Positions 27,499 through 39,122 of a stretch of DNA of 64,000 nt are shown one piece after another. A program made the position numbers and the translations under genes. Source of the stretch: an uncultured beta proteobacterium (lineage in GTDB: Bacteria > Pseudomonadota > Gammaproteobacteria > Burkholderiales > Burkholderiaceae_C); assembly GCA_903938815.1 (NCBI GenBank), contig CAJAES010000069.1, forward strand, positions 51,184-115,183, given 5' to 3'. The notes below the pieces were generated by a model. The model did no database searches. It had not been told where the DNA came from and was given only the letters and a program-made list of their open reading frames with translations. Within the stretch, counting starts at the first letter, position 1. Each line of letters starts with the position of its first letter.

Positions 27499-28356
27499 GG
27501 GCTGTACCAGGCGGTTGATCCAGTCGCGCGGCAGCAGCTCACGGCCGCCTTCCAGCAGCATCTGCGCGATGCGGGCCTGGTCGCGCGCGCTGATGGACAC
27601 GCCCGCGCCCCAGTGCGTGCCGCCCGGCACCGATTGCACGCGGCGGCCGTCGCGCAGCGAAGTCCAGGCATCGTCGTAGCCACGCCATGCAAAGTCGGCG
27701 CCGCCGCCGAGCGGGCGCAGCAGTCGCTCCAGGAAGACCTCGGGTAGCGGCCGCTGGAACAGGTGGAGCAGCGCCAGCGCGAGCTGGTTGATGCGCACGT
27801 CGTTGTATTCCCAGTAGCTGCCGGGCGGCTGCAGCGGGCGCTCGCCGCCCTTGGGCCCGCCGGCCGGGCGCGGGTCGTTGGCCACCTTGCGCCAGCGGTC
27901 CACGGTGTCGGGCAGGCCGAAGCAGCTGCCTTCCCACTCGCTGGTCTGCGTGAGCAACTGCGCCCAGGTGATGGGGCGGTTGTGTTCGCTCTCGAAGCCG
28001 ATGCCCGGCACGCGCGTGGCCACGGGCTCGTGCTCGTCGGGCAGCAGGCCGTCGCGCTGCGCCACGCCGGCCAGCAGCGCGAGGTAGGTCTTGGCCACGC
28101 TGAAGGTCAGGTCGGCCCGGTCAGGCTCGCCCCAGGCGGCCAGCTCGCGGCCGTGCTGCCAGATCACGCCCGATTGCGGCCCGCGCGCATGCACCGGGCC
28201 GCGCAGGCGGTTCCAGGGCGGCGGGTCCTCCTGGTGCACGCCCCAGGGCGCCTGGCCCGGCGCGGGCTCGGCGGCCGGGTCTCGCGGCCAGAGGGTCTCG
28301 TTGGACTGTGCCATCGCGATGGCTTCGGTCAGGAGGGGGTTCAGCGTATCGGTCAT
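27277..28356 (-). CDS. Serine hydrolase of the beta-lactamase class C / esterase fold
   Basis: A 359-residue cytoplasmic-looking protein (no signal peptide) starting MTDTLNPLLTEAIAMAQ at 28356. SVAK (Ser86-Lys89) is the SxxK catalytic motif and WEYNDVRIN (Tyr184-Asn185-Asp186) corresponds to YxN, with Asp in the third place. GGHTVWIDPERDAV near the C-terminus takes the place of the KTG strand. Members include esterases and peptidases, so a beta-lactamase activity should not be assumed. Its last 222 bp (27277-27498) are duplicated at 25916-26137. It is divergent from aceE. Confidence 0.82.
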   Translation of the reverse strand: MTDTLNPLLTEAIAMAQSNETLWPRDPAAEPAPGQAPWGVHQEDPPPWNRLRGPVHARGPQSGVIWQHGRELAAWGEPDRADLTFSVAKTYLALLAGVAQRDGLLPDEHEPVATRVPGIGFESEHNRPITWAQLLTQTSEWEGSCFGLPDTVDRWRKVANDPRPAGGPKGGERPLQPPGSYWEYNDVRINQLALALLHLFQRPLPEVFLERLLRPLGGGADFAWRGYDDAWTSLRDGRRVQSVPGGTHWGAGVSISARDQARIAQMLLEGGRELLPRDWINRLVQPCPIAPFYGRLVWLNPFGMAFPGASESSWFMLGAGGHTVWIDPERDAVTVLRWMDNAAAPKVMRGISEGLRAPR

Positions 28357-28399
28357 GACCCGATTGAACAACATCCCGGCCTCGGTACAGTGCTGCCGC

Positions 28400-31004
<2,605 letters not shown>

Positions 31005-31027
<23 letters not shown>

Positions 31028-31310
31028 TCAGCTCGCCCAGGCGCGACAGCACCCAGCCACGCTCGGCCTCGCCCATGGGCAGGTCCATCGTGGCCAGGCC
31101 CTGCGCGATGCGCTGCAGCACGTCCTCGGTGGTGATGCCCAGGCTCCAGCGCTGGGTCTCGGCGGTGTCGACCAGGCCCTGGGCCAGGTCCTCGCAGAGC
31201 TCGTAGCGCTCGGCGATGACCTCGCGCGTCTCGGTCGGCTTGACGCGGCCGGGCGGCACGAAGAGGTCGATGAACGACCGGGGAATCTGGATCTGGCTCT
31301 CGTCGGACAT
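31005..31310 (-). CDS. Conserved-looking small protein, 101 aa
   Basis: Starts MSDESQIQIPRSFIDLFVPP at 31310. It is soluble, acidic and helix-rich (RYELCEDLAQGLVDTAETQR). No family recognised with certainty; similar small proteins of unknown function are common in Burkholderiales. It is convergent with aceE (23-bp overlap) and 59 bp ahead of it on the minus strand is the flagellar-rod-like gene. Confidence 0.6.
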
Positions 31311-31369
31311 GGCCGCATTGTGGACGCGGCCGCCCCGGACGCTCCGGCCGCCCGGGCCGGCCTGGTGGT

Positions 31370-31630
31370 TCAGCCCAGCGCGTCGAGCAGAGACCCCGCC
31401 ATGGCGTCGCTCGCGCGGAAGACCGCCAGGTTGGCCAGGAAGGCGTTCTTCGCCTGCAGTTGCCCGACCACGTCGGTCTCGATGGCCGGGCCGGGGGCCG
31501 TGGCCTGGCCGCTGCCGGTGCTGCGACGGAAACCCTCGGTGCCCAGGTTCGCCAGGTTGTGGGCGTGCCGCTGCAGCGAATCCTGCGAACGGTTCATGCC
31601 GGACAGGGCCTGGGAGGTTGCGATCATCAT
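31370..31630 (-). CDS. Mini flagellar rod/hook-like protein
   Basis: An 86-residue protein that looks like the two ends of a flagellar axial protein (FlgB/FlgC/FlgE family) joined together. The N-terminal MNRSQDSLQRHAHNLANLGT followed by EGFRRS matches the ANNLANxxTxGFKR signature, and the C-terminal LQAKNAFLANLAVFRASDAM resembles the conserved amphipathic C-terminal helix. The central domain is missing. It may be a genuine small protein rather than a remnant because the frame is intact. No flagellar structural genes lie beside it. Confidence 0.6.
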   Translation of the reverse strand: MMIATSQALSGMNRSQDSLQRHAHNLANLGTEGFRRSTGSGQATAPGPAIETDVVGQLQAKNAFLANLAVFRASDAMAGSLLDALG

Positions 31631-31680
31631 GCTGGCCGAAGCTTAGCGCACGGGCGCGCGCGCCGGGTGCCGAGGAATTC

Positions 31681-31728
31681 ACACCGGACCGAACACCGGA
31701 CCGAACACCGGGCCGAATACCGGAACGC
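31681..31728. repeat. Four tandem 12-bp units (consensus ACACCGGACCGA)
   Basis: Two perfect units, one with a single change, and a fourth that is degenerate, lying between the flagellar-like gene and the molybdenum hydroxylase. Non-coding as far as can be seen. Confidence 0.75.
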
Positions 31729-31766
31729 TCGGGGCCCGGCCTGAGTCGTATTCCCCGATCGCCTTG

Positions 31767-34223
31767 TCACGCCACCCGGCCCAGGGCCCGCAGCACCTTC
31801 TCGGGCGTGATCGGCTGGCTCCAGACCTGCGCGCCCAGCGGCGCCAGCGCGTCGTTGATGGCGTTCATCACCGCAGCCGGGGCGCCGGCGGTGCCGGCCT
31901 CGCCCGCGCCCTTGGCGCCGAGCTGGCTGCTGCGGGTGGGTGTCTGCACGTGCGCCACGTGGATGTCCGGCATCTCGCCGGCCATCGGCACCAGATAGTC
32001 GGCCATGTTGGCATTGCGCATCAGGCCGTCCTCGTCGTACAGGCACTCCTCGAAGAGGGCGCCGCCGATGCCCTGCACGATGGCGCCGCGGATCTGCTCG
32101 TCCACCAGCTTCGGGTTGATGACGCGGCCGCAGTCCTCCACGGCCCAGTGCTGCAGCAGCTTCACGAAGCCCGTGTCCGGGTCGAGCTCGACATAGCTGG
32201 CCTGCACGCCGTTGGTGAAGATGAAGGGGTAGTCGCGCTGCGCGTAGTGGCGCGTCACCATCAGCTCCGGCGTGAAGTCGGCCGGCAGGGTGTCGCTGCG
32301 GAAGTACGCGATGCGGCCCATCTCGGCCAGATCCAGCACGGGCTCGCCGCTGTGCACGTCCACCACCTGGCCGCGGCGCACCTGCAGGCCGGCGGCGTCG
32401 CGTTTCAGGATGACGGCCGCCGTCTTCAGGATGTTGGCGCGCAGGGCCTGCCCGGCCAGCAGCACGGCCTCGCCGCCCACGCCCGCGCCGCGCGATGCCC
32501 AGGTGCCGCCGCCGTACGGCGTGACGTCGGTGTCGCTCATGATCAGGCGCACGCGGTCCAGGTCGACGCCCACCGCATCCGCGGCAATCTGGCGGTAGAT
32601 GCCGTCGTTGCCCTGCCCCTGTTCACCCACGCTGACGCTGACTGCGACGCCGCCTTGCGGGTCCAGGCGCATCGTGCAGCCGTCCTGCGACGCGATGCGT
32701 GCGCCGCCCACGCCGTAGAACGCCGCGCTGGGGTTGGTCAGCTCGATCAGTGCGGCGAAGCCGATGCCGCGGTAGATGCCCTGCTCGCGCAGGGCCGCGA
32801 CCTCGGCCTTGAGCTTCGGGTAGTCCATCAGCTGCTCGATCTTCGCCAGGCAGGCCTCGTGCGACAGCACCTCCAGCTTGATGCCGCTGGCTCCCGTGGC
32901 GGGGTAGGCGTCGTCCGGAATGACGTTTCTCTTGCGGAATTCCAGCGGGTCCATGCCGATGGCGCGCGCGGCACCGTCCACCAGGCCTTCGGTCACCGCG
33001 CAGGCGATAGGGTGGCCCACGCCGCGGTACTGGCAGGTGGGCGTCTTGTTCTGGAACACCACGTTCAGCAGCGCGCGGTAGTGCTTGTGCTTGTAGGGCC
33101 CCCCGACGAGGTTGACGACCTGGTTGCCCTCGATGGCGCTGGTGCGCGGGAACATCGAGTACGGGCCGATGCCGGTGAGGTCGTCCATCTCGAAGGCCAG
33201 GATCTCGCCGGCCTTGCTGGCGGCGATGCGCGCCCGCACGCGGTGGTGGCGCGCGTGGATGTCGCTGGTGAAGCTCTCGATGCGGTCGGCGACGAACTTC
33301 ACCGGCCGGCGGCACAGCATCGACAGCGCCACGGTGGCGAAGTCGTCGGGGTAGGCGTGCACCTTGATACCGAAGCTGCCGCCGACGTCCTTGCACACCA
33401 CGCGCACCGCGTGTTCGGGCAGGTCGAACTGGCGCGCGTACAGGTCCTGCATCATGTGCGGCGCCTGGAAGGAGTGCCACACGGTGAGCTTGCCCTCGGC
33501 GCTGCTCCAGTCGGCGATCTGCGAGCGCGGCTCCAGCGTCACGCCGGTGTGGCGCCCGAACTCGAACACCGTCTCGACGACCGCGTCAGCACCGGCGAAG
33601 GCCTCGTCCACCGCGCCCACGTTCAGGCTGCGCGTGAAGCACAGGTTGTCGCCCAGTTCGGGGTGGATCAGCGGGGTGCCGGCGTCGAGCGCTGTCTCGA
33701 TGTCGACCACGGCGGGCAGCGGCTCCAGTTCCACCTCGACGAGCTGCAGCGCGTCCTCGGCCTGCTCGCGCGTCTCGGCCACCACGGCCACCACAGGCTC
33801 GCCCTGCCAGCAGGCGAGGTCCAGCGCCAGCGGGTATTGCGGCGCGCTCTTCATGCCGGCCAGGTGTGCCAGAGTGGCCACCCAGGGCTTGCAGATGCGC
33901 GCGATGTCCGCGCCCGTGGCCACCATCACCACGCCCGGCGCCTTGGCTGCGGCGTCGGTGGCGATGCGGCCGATGCGGGCGTGCGCGAGCGGGCTGCGCC
34001 AGTACACGACATGCGCCATGCGCGGCAGTTCCAGGTCGTCGATGTACTGGCCTTGCCCCTGCACCAGCCGGCGCGCGCTCGGGCGCTCGGCGCTGGTGCC
34101 GATGTAGCGCGGGTCGTCGGTCACCGGCGGCAGCGGTTCTTCGTGCGTGACGGCGGGGCGCTCTTCGACTTCGGTGCCGGAACGGGTGAGGGCGCCCAGT
34201 TCGGCGGATGTGATCGTGTTCAT
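31767..34223 (-). CDS. Molybdenum hydroxylase large subunit (xanthine dehydrogenase / CoxL family)
   Basis: An 818-residue molybdopterin-binding catalytic subunit. Landmarks are RRLVQGQGQYIDDLELPRMA (domain a/b), PRSQIADW, VGGSFGIKVHAYPDD, and GAKGAGEAGTAGAPA with the base-catalyst Glu775. The loop over the Mo site reads CQYRGVGHP, not the AYRCSFR of true CO dehydrogenase, so it is a form-II-like hydroxylase acting on an unknown carbon substrate. It is third in a minus-strand operon with FAD and [2Fe-2S] subunits. Cofactor is probably MCD, by analogy. Confidence 0.9.
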   Translation of the reverse strand: MNTITSAELGALTRSGTEVEERPAVTHEEPLPPVTDDPRYIGTSAERPSARRLVQGQGQYIDDLELPRMAHVVYWRSPLAHARIGRIATDAAAKAPGVVMVATGADIARICKPWVATLAHLAGMKSAPQYPLALDLACWQGEPVVAVVAETREQAEDALQLVEVELEPLPAVVDIETALDAGTPLIHPELGDNLCFTRSLNVGAVDEAFAGADAVVETVFEFGRHTGVTLEPRSQIADWSSAEGKLTVWHSFQAPHMMQDLYARQFDLPEHAVRVVCKDVGGSFGIKVHAYPDDFATVALSMLCRRPVKFVADRIESFTSDIHARHHRVRARIAASKAGEILAFEMDDLTGIGPYSMFPRTSAIEGNQVVNLVGGPYKHKHYRALLNVVFQNKTPTCQYRGVGHPIACAVTEGLVDGAARAIGMDPLEFRKRNVIPDDAYPATGASGIKLEVLSHEACLAKIEQLMDYPKLKAEVAALREQGIYRGIGFAALIELTNPSAAFYGVGGARIASQDGCTMRLDPQGGVAVSVSVGEQGQGNDGIYRQIAADAVGVDLDRVRLIMSDTDVTPYGGGTWASRGAGVGGEAVLLAGQALRANILKTAAVILKRDAAGLQVRRGQVVDVHSGEPVLDLAEMGRIAYFRSDTLPADFTPELMVTRHYAQRDYPFIFTNGVQASYVELDPDTGFVKLLQHWAVEDCGRVINPKLVDEQIRGAIVQGIGGALFEECLYDEDGLMRNANMADYLVPMAGEMPDIHVAHVQTPTRSSQLGAKGAGEAGTAGAPAAVMNAINDALAPLGAQVWSQPITPEKVLRALGRVA

Positions 34224-34242
34224 CGGGATCTTCCCTCGGGCC

Positions 34243-34731
34243 TCAGGCGGCCGCCTTGGCGGCGCGTTCGGCCAGCGTTTCGCAGATGGCGTCGACGATG
34301 GCGTGGTAGCCGGTGCAGCGGCAGTAGTTGCCGCTGATCCATTCGCGCACCTCGGTGCGCGTGGCCTGCGGACGGGTGGTCAGCAGTTCCTTCGCCGCCA
34401 TCACCATGCCGGACGTGCAGAAGCCGCACTGCAGCGCGTTGTTGCGGATGAAGGCCTGCTGCAGGTCGGCCACGTCGCCGTCGGCGCTCAGGCCTTCGAT
34501 GGTGCGTACGCTGCAGCCCTGCGCCTGCACGGCCAGCGTCAGGCAGCCGCGCACGATCTTGCCGTCCACCTCGACGGTGCAGGCGCCGCACACGCCGTGC
34601 TCGCAGCCCAGGTGCGAGCCCTTCAGGCCCAGTTCGTTGCGCACGAAATCCACCAGGTGCGTGCGCGGCTGCACGGTGCGCTGGCATTCGACGCCGTTGA
34701 CGGTGAGATGCAGGGGTTGTTGCGGTGCCAT
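34243..34731 (-). CDS. Molybdenum hydroxylase [2Fe-2S] small subunit
   Basis: A 162-residue electron-transfer subunit. The plant-ferredoxin-type cluster is bound by Cys43, Cys48, Cys51 and Cys63 (GCEHGVCGACTVEVDGK...C); the second cluster by Cys102, Cys105, Cys137 and Cys139 (QCGFCTSGM and NYCRCTGY). Start chosen at MAPQQPLHL (34731). The gap to the large subunit gene is 19 bp. Confidence 0.93.
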   Translation of the reverse strand: MAPQQPLHLTVNGVECQRTVQPRTHLVDFVRNELGLKGSHLGCEHGVCGACTVEVDGKIVRGCLTLAVQAQGCSVRTIEGLSADGDVADLQQAFIRNNALQCGFCTSGMVMAAKELLTTRPQATRTEVREWISGNYCRCTGYHAIVDAICETLAERAAKAAA

Positions 34732-34758
34732 GGTCGGTGTGCCTTTCAAGTCGGGTGC

Positions 34759-35634
34759 TCAGGCCGCCAATGCGCTGCGGCCCACCAGGGCTGCCGTCAG
34801 CAGGCGGCGCATCAGCACGGTGGCCAGGTGGCGCTTGGTCTCGCCGCTGTGGGTGAGGTCGGCCACGGGGTCGAGCTCGGCCTTCAGTGCGGTGGCTGCG
34901 ATCTCGATGGCCGCGGCGTCCAGCACCTTGCCGTTCAGCAGGGCTTCGGTGCGGCGCGCACGAACCGGTGTCGCGCCCACGCCCAGGAACCCGAGTTGCA
35001 CCCGCTGCGCCACCGGGCCGTCGAAGCGCGCGGCCACGGCCAGGCCTGCCACCGCGTAGTCGCCGTGGCGGCGCGACAGCTCGTCGAAGCCGTACCAGTC
35101 GCCGCGCGCGGCGACGGGCACATCGGCGCCGATGATGAGCTCGTCGGGCTGCAGGGCCGTGGTGTACAGGTCCTGGAAGAAGTCGGTGGCGGCAATGCGC
35201 CGCACGCCGCCGGGCCCCTGGACGGTGACGACGCCGTCGAGCGCGACCAGGCAGCACGGCCACTCGGCCGCCGGGTCGCCGTAGGCGATGGAGCCGCCCC
35301 AGGTTCCGCTGTTGCGGATGGCGCGGTGCGCGATGTGCGGCACGGCCATCGCCAGCAGCGGCGCCTGCTCGGCCACCAGGGCCGAGGCCTCGATGGCGGT
35401 GTGCGTGACCAGGGCGCCGATGTGCAGCCGACCGTCGCGCACCGCGATGTCCGACAGGCCCGGCAGGCCGGTGATGTCCACCAGCAGCCTGGGCTCGGAC
35501 AGGCGCATGTTCAGCGTTGCCAGCAGGGTCTGCCCGCCGGCCAGCAGGCGGGCGTCGTCGCCGTGCGCCTGCAGCAGTTCGAACACTTCGGAGAGCTTGC
35601 TCGGCTTGACGTAATCGAAGGCGGGTGCTTTCAA
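34759..35634 (-). CDS. Molybdenum hydroxylase FAD-binding medium subunit
   Basis: A 291-residue FAD subunit. LLAGGQTLLATLNMRLSEPR is the first pyrophosphate-binding loop and RNSGTWGGSIAYGDPAAEWP the second. It passes electrons from the iron-sulfur clusters to an external acceptor. It lies 12 bp after the CoxG-like gene and 27 bp before the small subunit. Confidence 0.92.
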   Translation of the reverse strand: MKAPAFDYVKPSKLSEVFELLQAHGDDARLLAGGQTLLATLNMRLSEPRLLVDITGLPGLSDIAVRDGRLHIGALVTHTAIEASALVAEQAPLLAMAVPHIAHRAIRNSGTWGGSIAYGDPAAEWPCCLVALDGVVTVQGPGGVRRIAATDFFQDLYTTALQPDELIIGADVPVAARGDWYGFDELSRRHGDYAVAGLAVAARFDGPVAQRVQLGFLGVGATPVRARRTEALLNGKVLDAAAIEIAATALKAELDPVADLTHSGETKRHLATVLMRRLLTAALVGRSALAA

Positions 35635-35646
35635 GGGTGGCTCCTT

Positions 35647-36423
35647 TCAGCTGAAAAGGGTGCGGGCGAGCCAGACGCCGAAACCGGTGGACAGGGAACC
35701 GAGAACGAACCAAAGCACGCGCTGGCCTTCGCCGGTGGGTACGGATGCAGGTGCGGGCGCGGGCCGCGGCACTGGCAGACGCGGCTGCTGCGCTGGCAGC
35801 GCATTGGCGGGGGCGCCGGCGGGTGGAGCGGTTCCGGCAGCGGCGGTGACGGCGGCGCCTGCAGGCACGCCCTGGGGCTGCGCGGCCGCAAGCTCAGGCG
35901 CCGGTTCGGAAGTCTGTGCCGGAAGTGTTCCTTCGACGCTCTCCGGCGCAGCTTCCTGCCCGGCTTCTGCCACCGCCGCAGCGGCCGGCGCCACCTCGGC
36001 CTGGAAGGTGGCAAAGAACTGGTCGGCCATCTGGCGCGCGCCCGCGTCGATCATGCGACCGCCCACCTGGCCCAGCTTGCCAGCCACCGACGCCTGGGTC
36101 TGGTAGCGCAGCCGCGTGCCGCCGTCCTCGTCACTGAGTTCGACGCGGCTGGAACCCCGCGCCATGCCGGCAGCGCCGCCCTGGCCTTCGAACTGCAGCG
36201 TGCAACCCTCGCCGTGCCGGATATCTTCCATGCGCACGCGCCCATTGAAGCGCGCGCGCACCGGACCGATCTTGACGGCGACGGTGGCCGTCTTCTCGTG
36301 CTCGCCGGTGGCGGCCATGGCCTCGCAGCCGGGAATGCAGCGGCGCAGCACCTCGGTGTCGTTCAGCGCTTCCCACACGCGGTCACGCGGCGCACCGACG
36401 AGGACCTCGCCGTTCAATTCCAT
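35647..36423 (-). CDS. CoxG-like SRPBCC-domain protein with C-terminal membrane anchor
   Basis: A 258-residue protein. Residues 1-145 form a CoxG/SRPBCC domain (MELNGEVLVGAPRDRVWEAL, LRRCIPGCEAM, GARQMADQFF). A long Ala/Pro-rich linker follows, then one span at the very end (VLWFVLGSLSTGFGVWLART). CoxG anchors CO dehydrogenase to the membrane in Oligotropha, so this subunit probably tethers the hydroxylase encoded downstream. First gene of the operon, divergent from a TetR gene. Confidence 0.85.
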   Translation of the reverse strand: MELNGEVLVGAPRDRVWEALNDTEVLRRCIPGCEAMAATGEHEKTATVAVKIGPVRARFNGRVRMEDIRHGEGCTLQFEGQGGAAGMARGSSRVELSDEDGGTRLRYQTQASVAGKLGQVGGRMIDAGARQMADQFFATFQAEVAPAAAAVAEAGQEAAPESVEGTLPAQTSEPAPELAAAQPQGVPAGAAVTAAAGTAPPAGAPANALPAQQPRLPVPRPAPAPASVPTGEGQRVLWFVLGSLSTGFGVWLARTLFS

Positions 36424-36484
36424 TGCAGCGCTTCCATCGCATCTTGCAGCGAGTGCTCGGGGTCTCGGGTTTTCACGGGTGCTC

Positions 36485-36506
36485 TTGTTAACCAGACGGT
36501 CAACAA
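36485..36506. promoter_or_regulatory. Operator-like palindrome between the CoxG-like and TetR genes
   Basis: TTGTTAACC (36485-36493) and GGTCAACAA (36498-36506) form an inverted repeat with one mismatch around a 4-bp centre. It is placed centrally in the 115-bp divergent gap, as expected for a TetR-type autoregulator controlling both directions. Confidence 0.6.
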
Positions 36507-36538
36507 TTTTGGGAGTCATTGACCTGTCGGTAAATAGC

Positions 36539-37342
36539 GTGAACCTCAAGACAAACCCTGAGCGCGGCCCTGATGCCGAGGCCCAAGCCGACGGTGCTGC
36601 CGTCGGCCCGGCCCCAGCGCGCCGCCGCATGGGTGTGGCAGAGCGCGAGCGCCAGATCCTCGACGGGGCGGTGCGCTTCTTCGCCGACCAGGGTTTCGCT
36701 GGCCAGCTGCGCGACCTGGCCAGGAGCGTGGGTGTCACGCACGCCCTGCTGTACCACTACTTCCCCACCAAGCAGGCGCTGATCGACCGCGTCTACGAAG
36801 AGCTCTTCGAGGCCTGCTGGCGCGAAGGCTGGGATGCGCTGCTTGACGATCGAGGCACCGCAGTCGAGGACAAGCTCACTGCGTTCTACGACGATTACGT
36901 CAACCAGACGCTGTCGCGCGAGTTCACGCGCATCTTCGTGTTCTCGGGCCTGACCGACCACACCATCACCGACCGCTTCTTCGCGATGCTGCGCGCAAGG
37001 CTGTTCCCGCGGCTGATCCGCGAGACGCGCCGCCACCGCGGCAGTACGAGCCGGGCCAAGGCCAGCGCACGCGAACAGGAATTGCTGGCCGGCCTGCACG
37101 GCGGTTTCTTCTACATCGCGATGCGGCGCTGGATCTACGGCCAGGCCATCACCAGCGAGGCCGTGCCCGACCGCTACGACGAGGCGCTGGTGCGCGACCG
37201 GGTGCGCGGCTACCTGGCGGCCAGCGTCGAGCTGTTCGGCGATTCGCCGCCCGGCACTGCACCATCCGCACGACCCGCACGACCCGCACGACCCGCACCA
37301 CGGGCGCCACCCACGCGGCCCGCCGGCCGCGCCCGCCGCTGA
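36539..37342 (+). CDS. TetR-family transcriptional regulator
   Basis: A regulator with a TetR helix-turn-helix (RQILDGAVRFFADQGFAGQL, then VGVTHALLYHYFPTKQALID). Two starts fit: GTG at 36539 (267 residues) or ATG at 36629 (237 residues, MGVAERERQ), the latter at the usual domain edge. The C-terminus is a low-complexity Ala/Arg/Pro tail made by a 9-bp tandem repeat. It is divergent from the molybdenum hydroxylase operon and followed by a dctPQM transporter, so it probably controls one or both. Confidence 0.85.
   Translation: MNLKTNPERGPDAEAQADGAAVGPAPARRRMGVAERERQILDGAVRFFADQGFAGQLRDLARSVGVTHALLYHYFPTKQALIDRVYEELFEACWREGWDALLDDRGTAVEDKLTAFYDDYVNQTLSREFTRIFVFSGLTDHTITDRFFAMLRARLFPRLIRETRRHRGSTSRAKASAREQELLAGLHGGFFYIAMRRWIYGQAITSEAVPDRYDEALVRDRVRGYLAASVELFGDSPPGTAPSARPARPARPAPRAPPTRPAGRARR
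37266..37301 (+). repeat. 9-bp tandem repeat (CCGCACGAC) in the TetR 3' end
   Basis: Three perfect units and one with a change, encoding the repeated ARP motif at the regulator's C-terminus. Frame-preserving copy-number variation is possible. Confidence 0.8.
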
Positions 37343-37421
37343 AGCCCGCCCGGTTCCTGAGCCCCCTCCCGTACCCACAACCACAACCCGGCCGCGCGAC
37401 GGCCCCACTCCCGGAGACACC

Positions 37422-38489
37422 ATGAAACGCAAGCACTTCGTCATCGCCGGCCTGCTGGCCGGTGCCGGCCTGGCCGCCGCGCCAGCCTTCGCGCAGCAGT
37501 CGATCAACGTCAACATCGGCTCCAGCCACCCCACGACCAACATCTGGGCCTTCGCTATGAAGCAGGTGTTCCAGCCCGAGGTGGACCGCATCCTGAAGGC
37601 CGGCGGCGGCAAGTACGAAGTGCGCTGGCGCGAGAACTACGGCGGCACGCTGTACAAGTTCACCGACACCCGCGCTGCCGTGCGCGACGGCATCGTCGAT
37701 GTGGGCATGGTCGGCACGGTGTGGGAAAACTCCGCGATGCCGCTGCAGAACGTCACTTACTTCACGCCGTTCGCGACCACCAACCACGAGATGCTGATCG
37801 AGATCTTCGACAAGCTCAACGCCACGCTGCCCGCGCTGCGCGACAGCTGGGCGGCGCAGAACATGGTGCCGCTGTCGAGCCTGATCACCGACAGCTACGA
37901 CCTGTACACGAACTTCCCGATCCCCAACTACGCGGCGCTGCAGAACAAGAAGATCAACGCGCCGGGCACGTCGGCGAACTGGCTGCGCCAGACGGGCGCG
38001 ACCCCGGTGGACGGCGCGCTGACCACGTACTACACGAACATCCAGACCGGCGTGACGCAGGGCGCGCTGTCGTTCGCCAGCGGCATCGGTCCGGCGCGCG
38101 TGTATGAAGTGGCCAAGTACCTGACCAACGTGGACATCGGCTCCATGTACTTCGGCAGCGTGGCCGTGAACAAGCGCTTCTTCGACGGCCTGCCCAAGGA
38201 AGTGCAGGACGCCTTCCTGCAGGCAGGCAAGGCCACGTCGAAGGCCCACGGCGCCCACGTCACCAAGACGGCCGCCGCCGCCATGGACACCATGAAGGCC
38301 GCCGGCCTGGTGGTGTCCGACCTGCCGGCTGCCGACAAGGAGCGCTGGGTCAACGGCCTGCCCGACATCGTCTCGCCCTGGCTGCAGTCCACCGGCGACG
38401 CCGGCAAGGCGGTGCTGCGAGCCTACTTCGACGAACTTCGCGCCCGCGGCGTGAAGCCCCTGCGCGACTGGGACAAGGCCGCGCGCTGA
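37422..38489 (+). CDS. dctP: TRAP transporter substrate-binding protein (second system)
   Basis: A 355-residue periplasmic binding protein. Signal peptide MKRKHFVIAGLLAGAGLAAA, cleavage probably after AFA. The mature part starts QQSINVNIGSSHPTTNIWAF; NKKINAPGTSANWLRQTG is the segment corresponding to the substrate-binding region. It is only distantly similar to the DctP at 5815-6840, so the two systems should have different substrates. First gene of a dctPQM operon behind the TetR gene. Confidence 0.88.
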   Translation: MKRKHFVIAGLLAGAGLAAAPAFAQQSINVNIGSSHPTTNIWAFAMKQVFQPEVDRILKAGGGKYEVRWRENYGGTLYKFTDTRAAVRDGIVDVGMVGTVWENSAMPLQNVTYFTPFATTNHEMLIEIFDKLNATLPALRDSWAAQNMVPLSSLITDSYDLYTNFPIPNYAALQNKKINAPGTSANWLRQTGATPVDGALTTYYTNIQTGVTQGALSFASGIGPARVYEVAKYLTNVDIGSMYFGSVAVNKRFFDGLPKEVQDAFLQAGKATSKAHGAHVTKTAAAAMDTMKAAGLVVSDLPAADKERWVNGLPDIVSPWLQSTGDAGKAVLRAYFDELRARGVKPLRDWDKAAR

Positions 38490-38509
38490 GGCGCGCACCG
38501 GGCCGCGCC

Positions 38510-39064
38510 ATGAGTGTCGATATTGACTTGCTGCAGGAGGGCGGGCCCGTCACGGCGCCGCCCCATCCAATGGCGCGCGTTGCCGAGGTGCTGGCCGCGA
38601 TCGGCACCTTGTGGATCTTCGCCTTGATGATGCTCGTGGTGGCCGACGTGGTCGGCCGCAACTTCCTGGACGCGCCCATCACGGGCGTGGCCGAGTTCGC
38701 TTCGCGCTCGGTGGCGTCGATCGTGTTCCTGACGCTGGCCTCGGCCATCTGCGGCGGGCGCATGACGCGCAGCGACTTCGTGCCGCGGCTGCTGGGCACG
38801 CGCGCACCGGGCCTGGTGCGCGCGCTGGAGGTTGCCAACGCGCTGCTGGGCATGCTGCTGTTCGCGGCGCTGGCCGTCATCGGCTGGCCCGAGCTGGTGA
38901 GCAGCTGGCAGGGCAACGAGTACTTCGGCGTGCAGGGCGTCGCCACGATGGCGGCCTGGCCGTTCCGTGGCCTGCTGGTGGGCGGCGCGTTGGTGGCCGC
39001 GCTGGCCTACCTGCTGGCCATACCGCCGATATGGCGCGCGCCCCAACCCGGGAGCGCTGGTTGA
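38510..39064 (+). CDS. dctQ: TRAP transporter small permease (second system)
   Basis: A 184-residue protein with four spans. The family segment VADVVGRNFLDAPITGVAEF follows span 1, and SDFVPRLLGTRAPGLVRALE lies in the central loop. It starts 20 bp after dctP. Confidence 0.86.
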   Translation: MSVDIDLLQEGGPVTAPPHPMARVAEVLAAIGTLWIFALMMLVVADVVGRNFLDAPITGVAEFASRSVASIVFLTLASAICGGRMTRSDFVPRLLGTRAPGLVRALEVANALLGMLLFAALAVIGWPELVSSWQGNEYFGVQGVATMAAWPFRGLLVGGALVAALAYLLAIPPIWRAPQPGSAG

Positions 39065-39122
39065 GCGCGCCGGTACGTTACCGGGCGCGCTTTCCTGAGC
39101 CTTTTGCGCGGAGTTTCCCCCC

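Noticed and set aside
27763..28399. Long plus-strand frames across the hydrolase gene and into aceE
   Set aside because: They are opposite to the hydrolase gene, which has clear catalytic motifs, and lack ribosome sites. The aceE start at 28400 fits family length.
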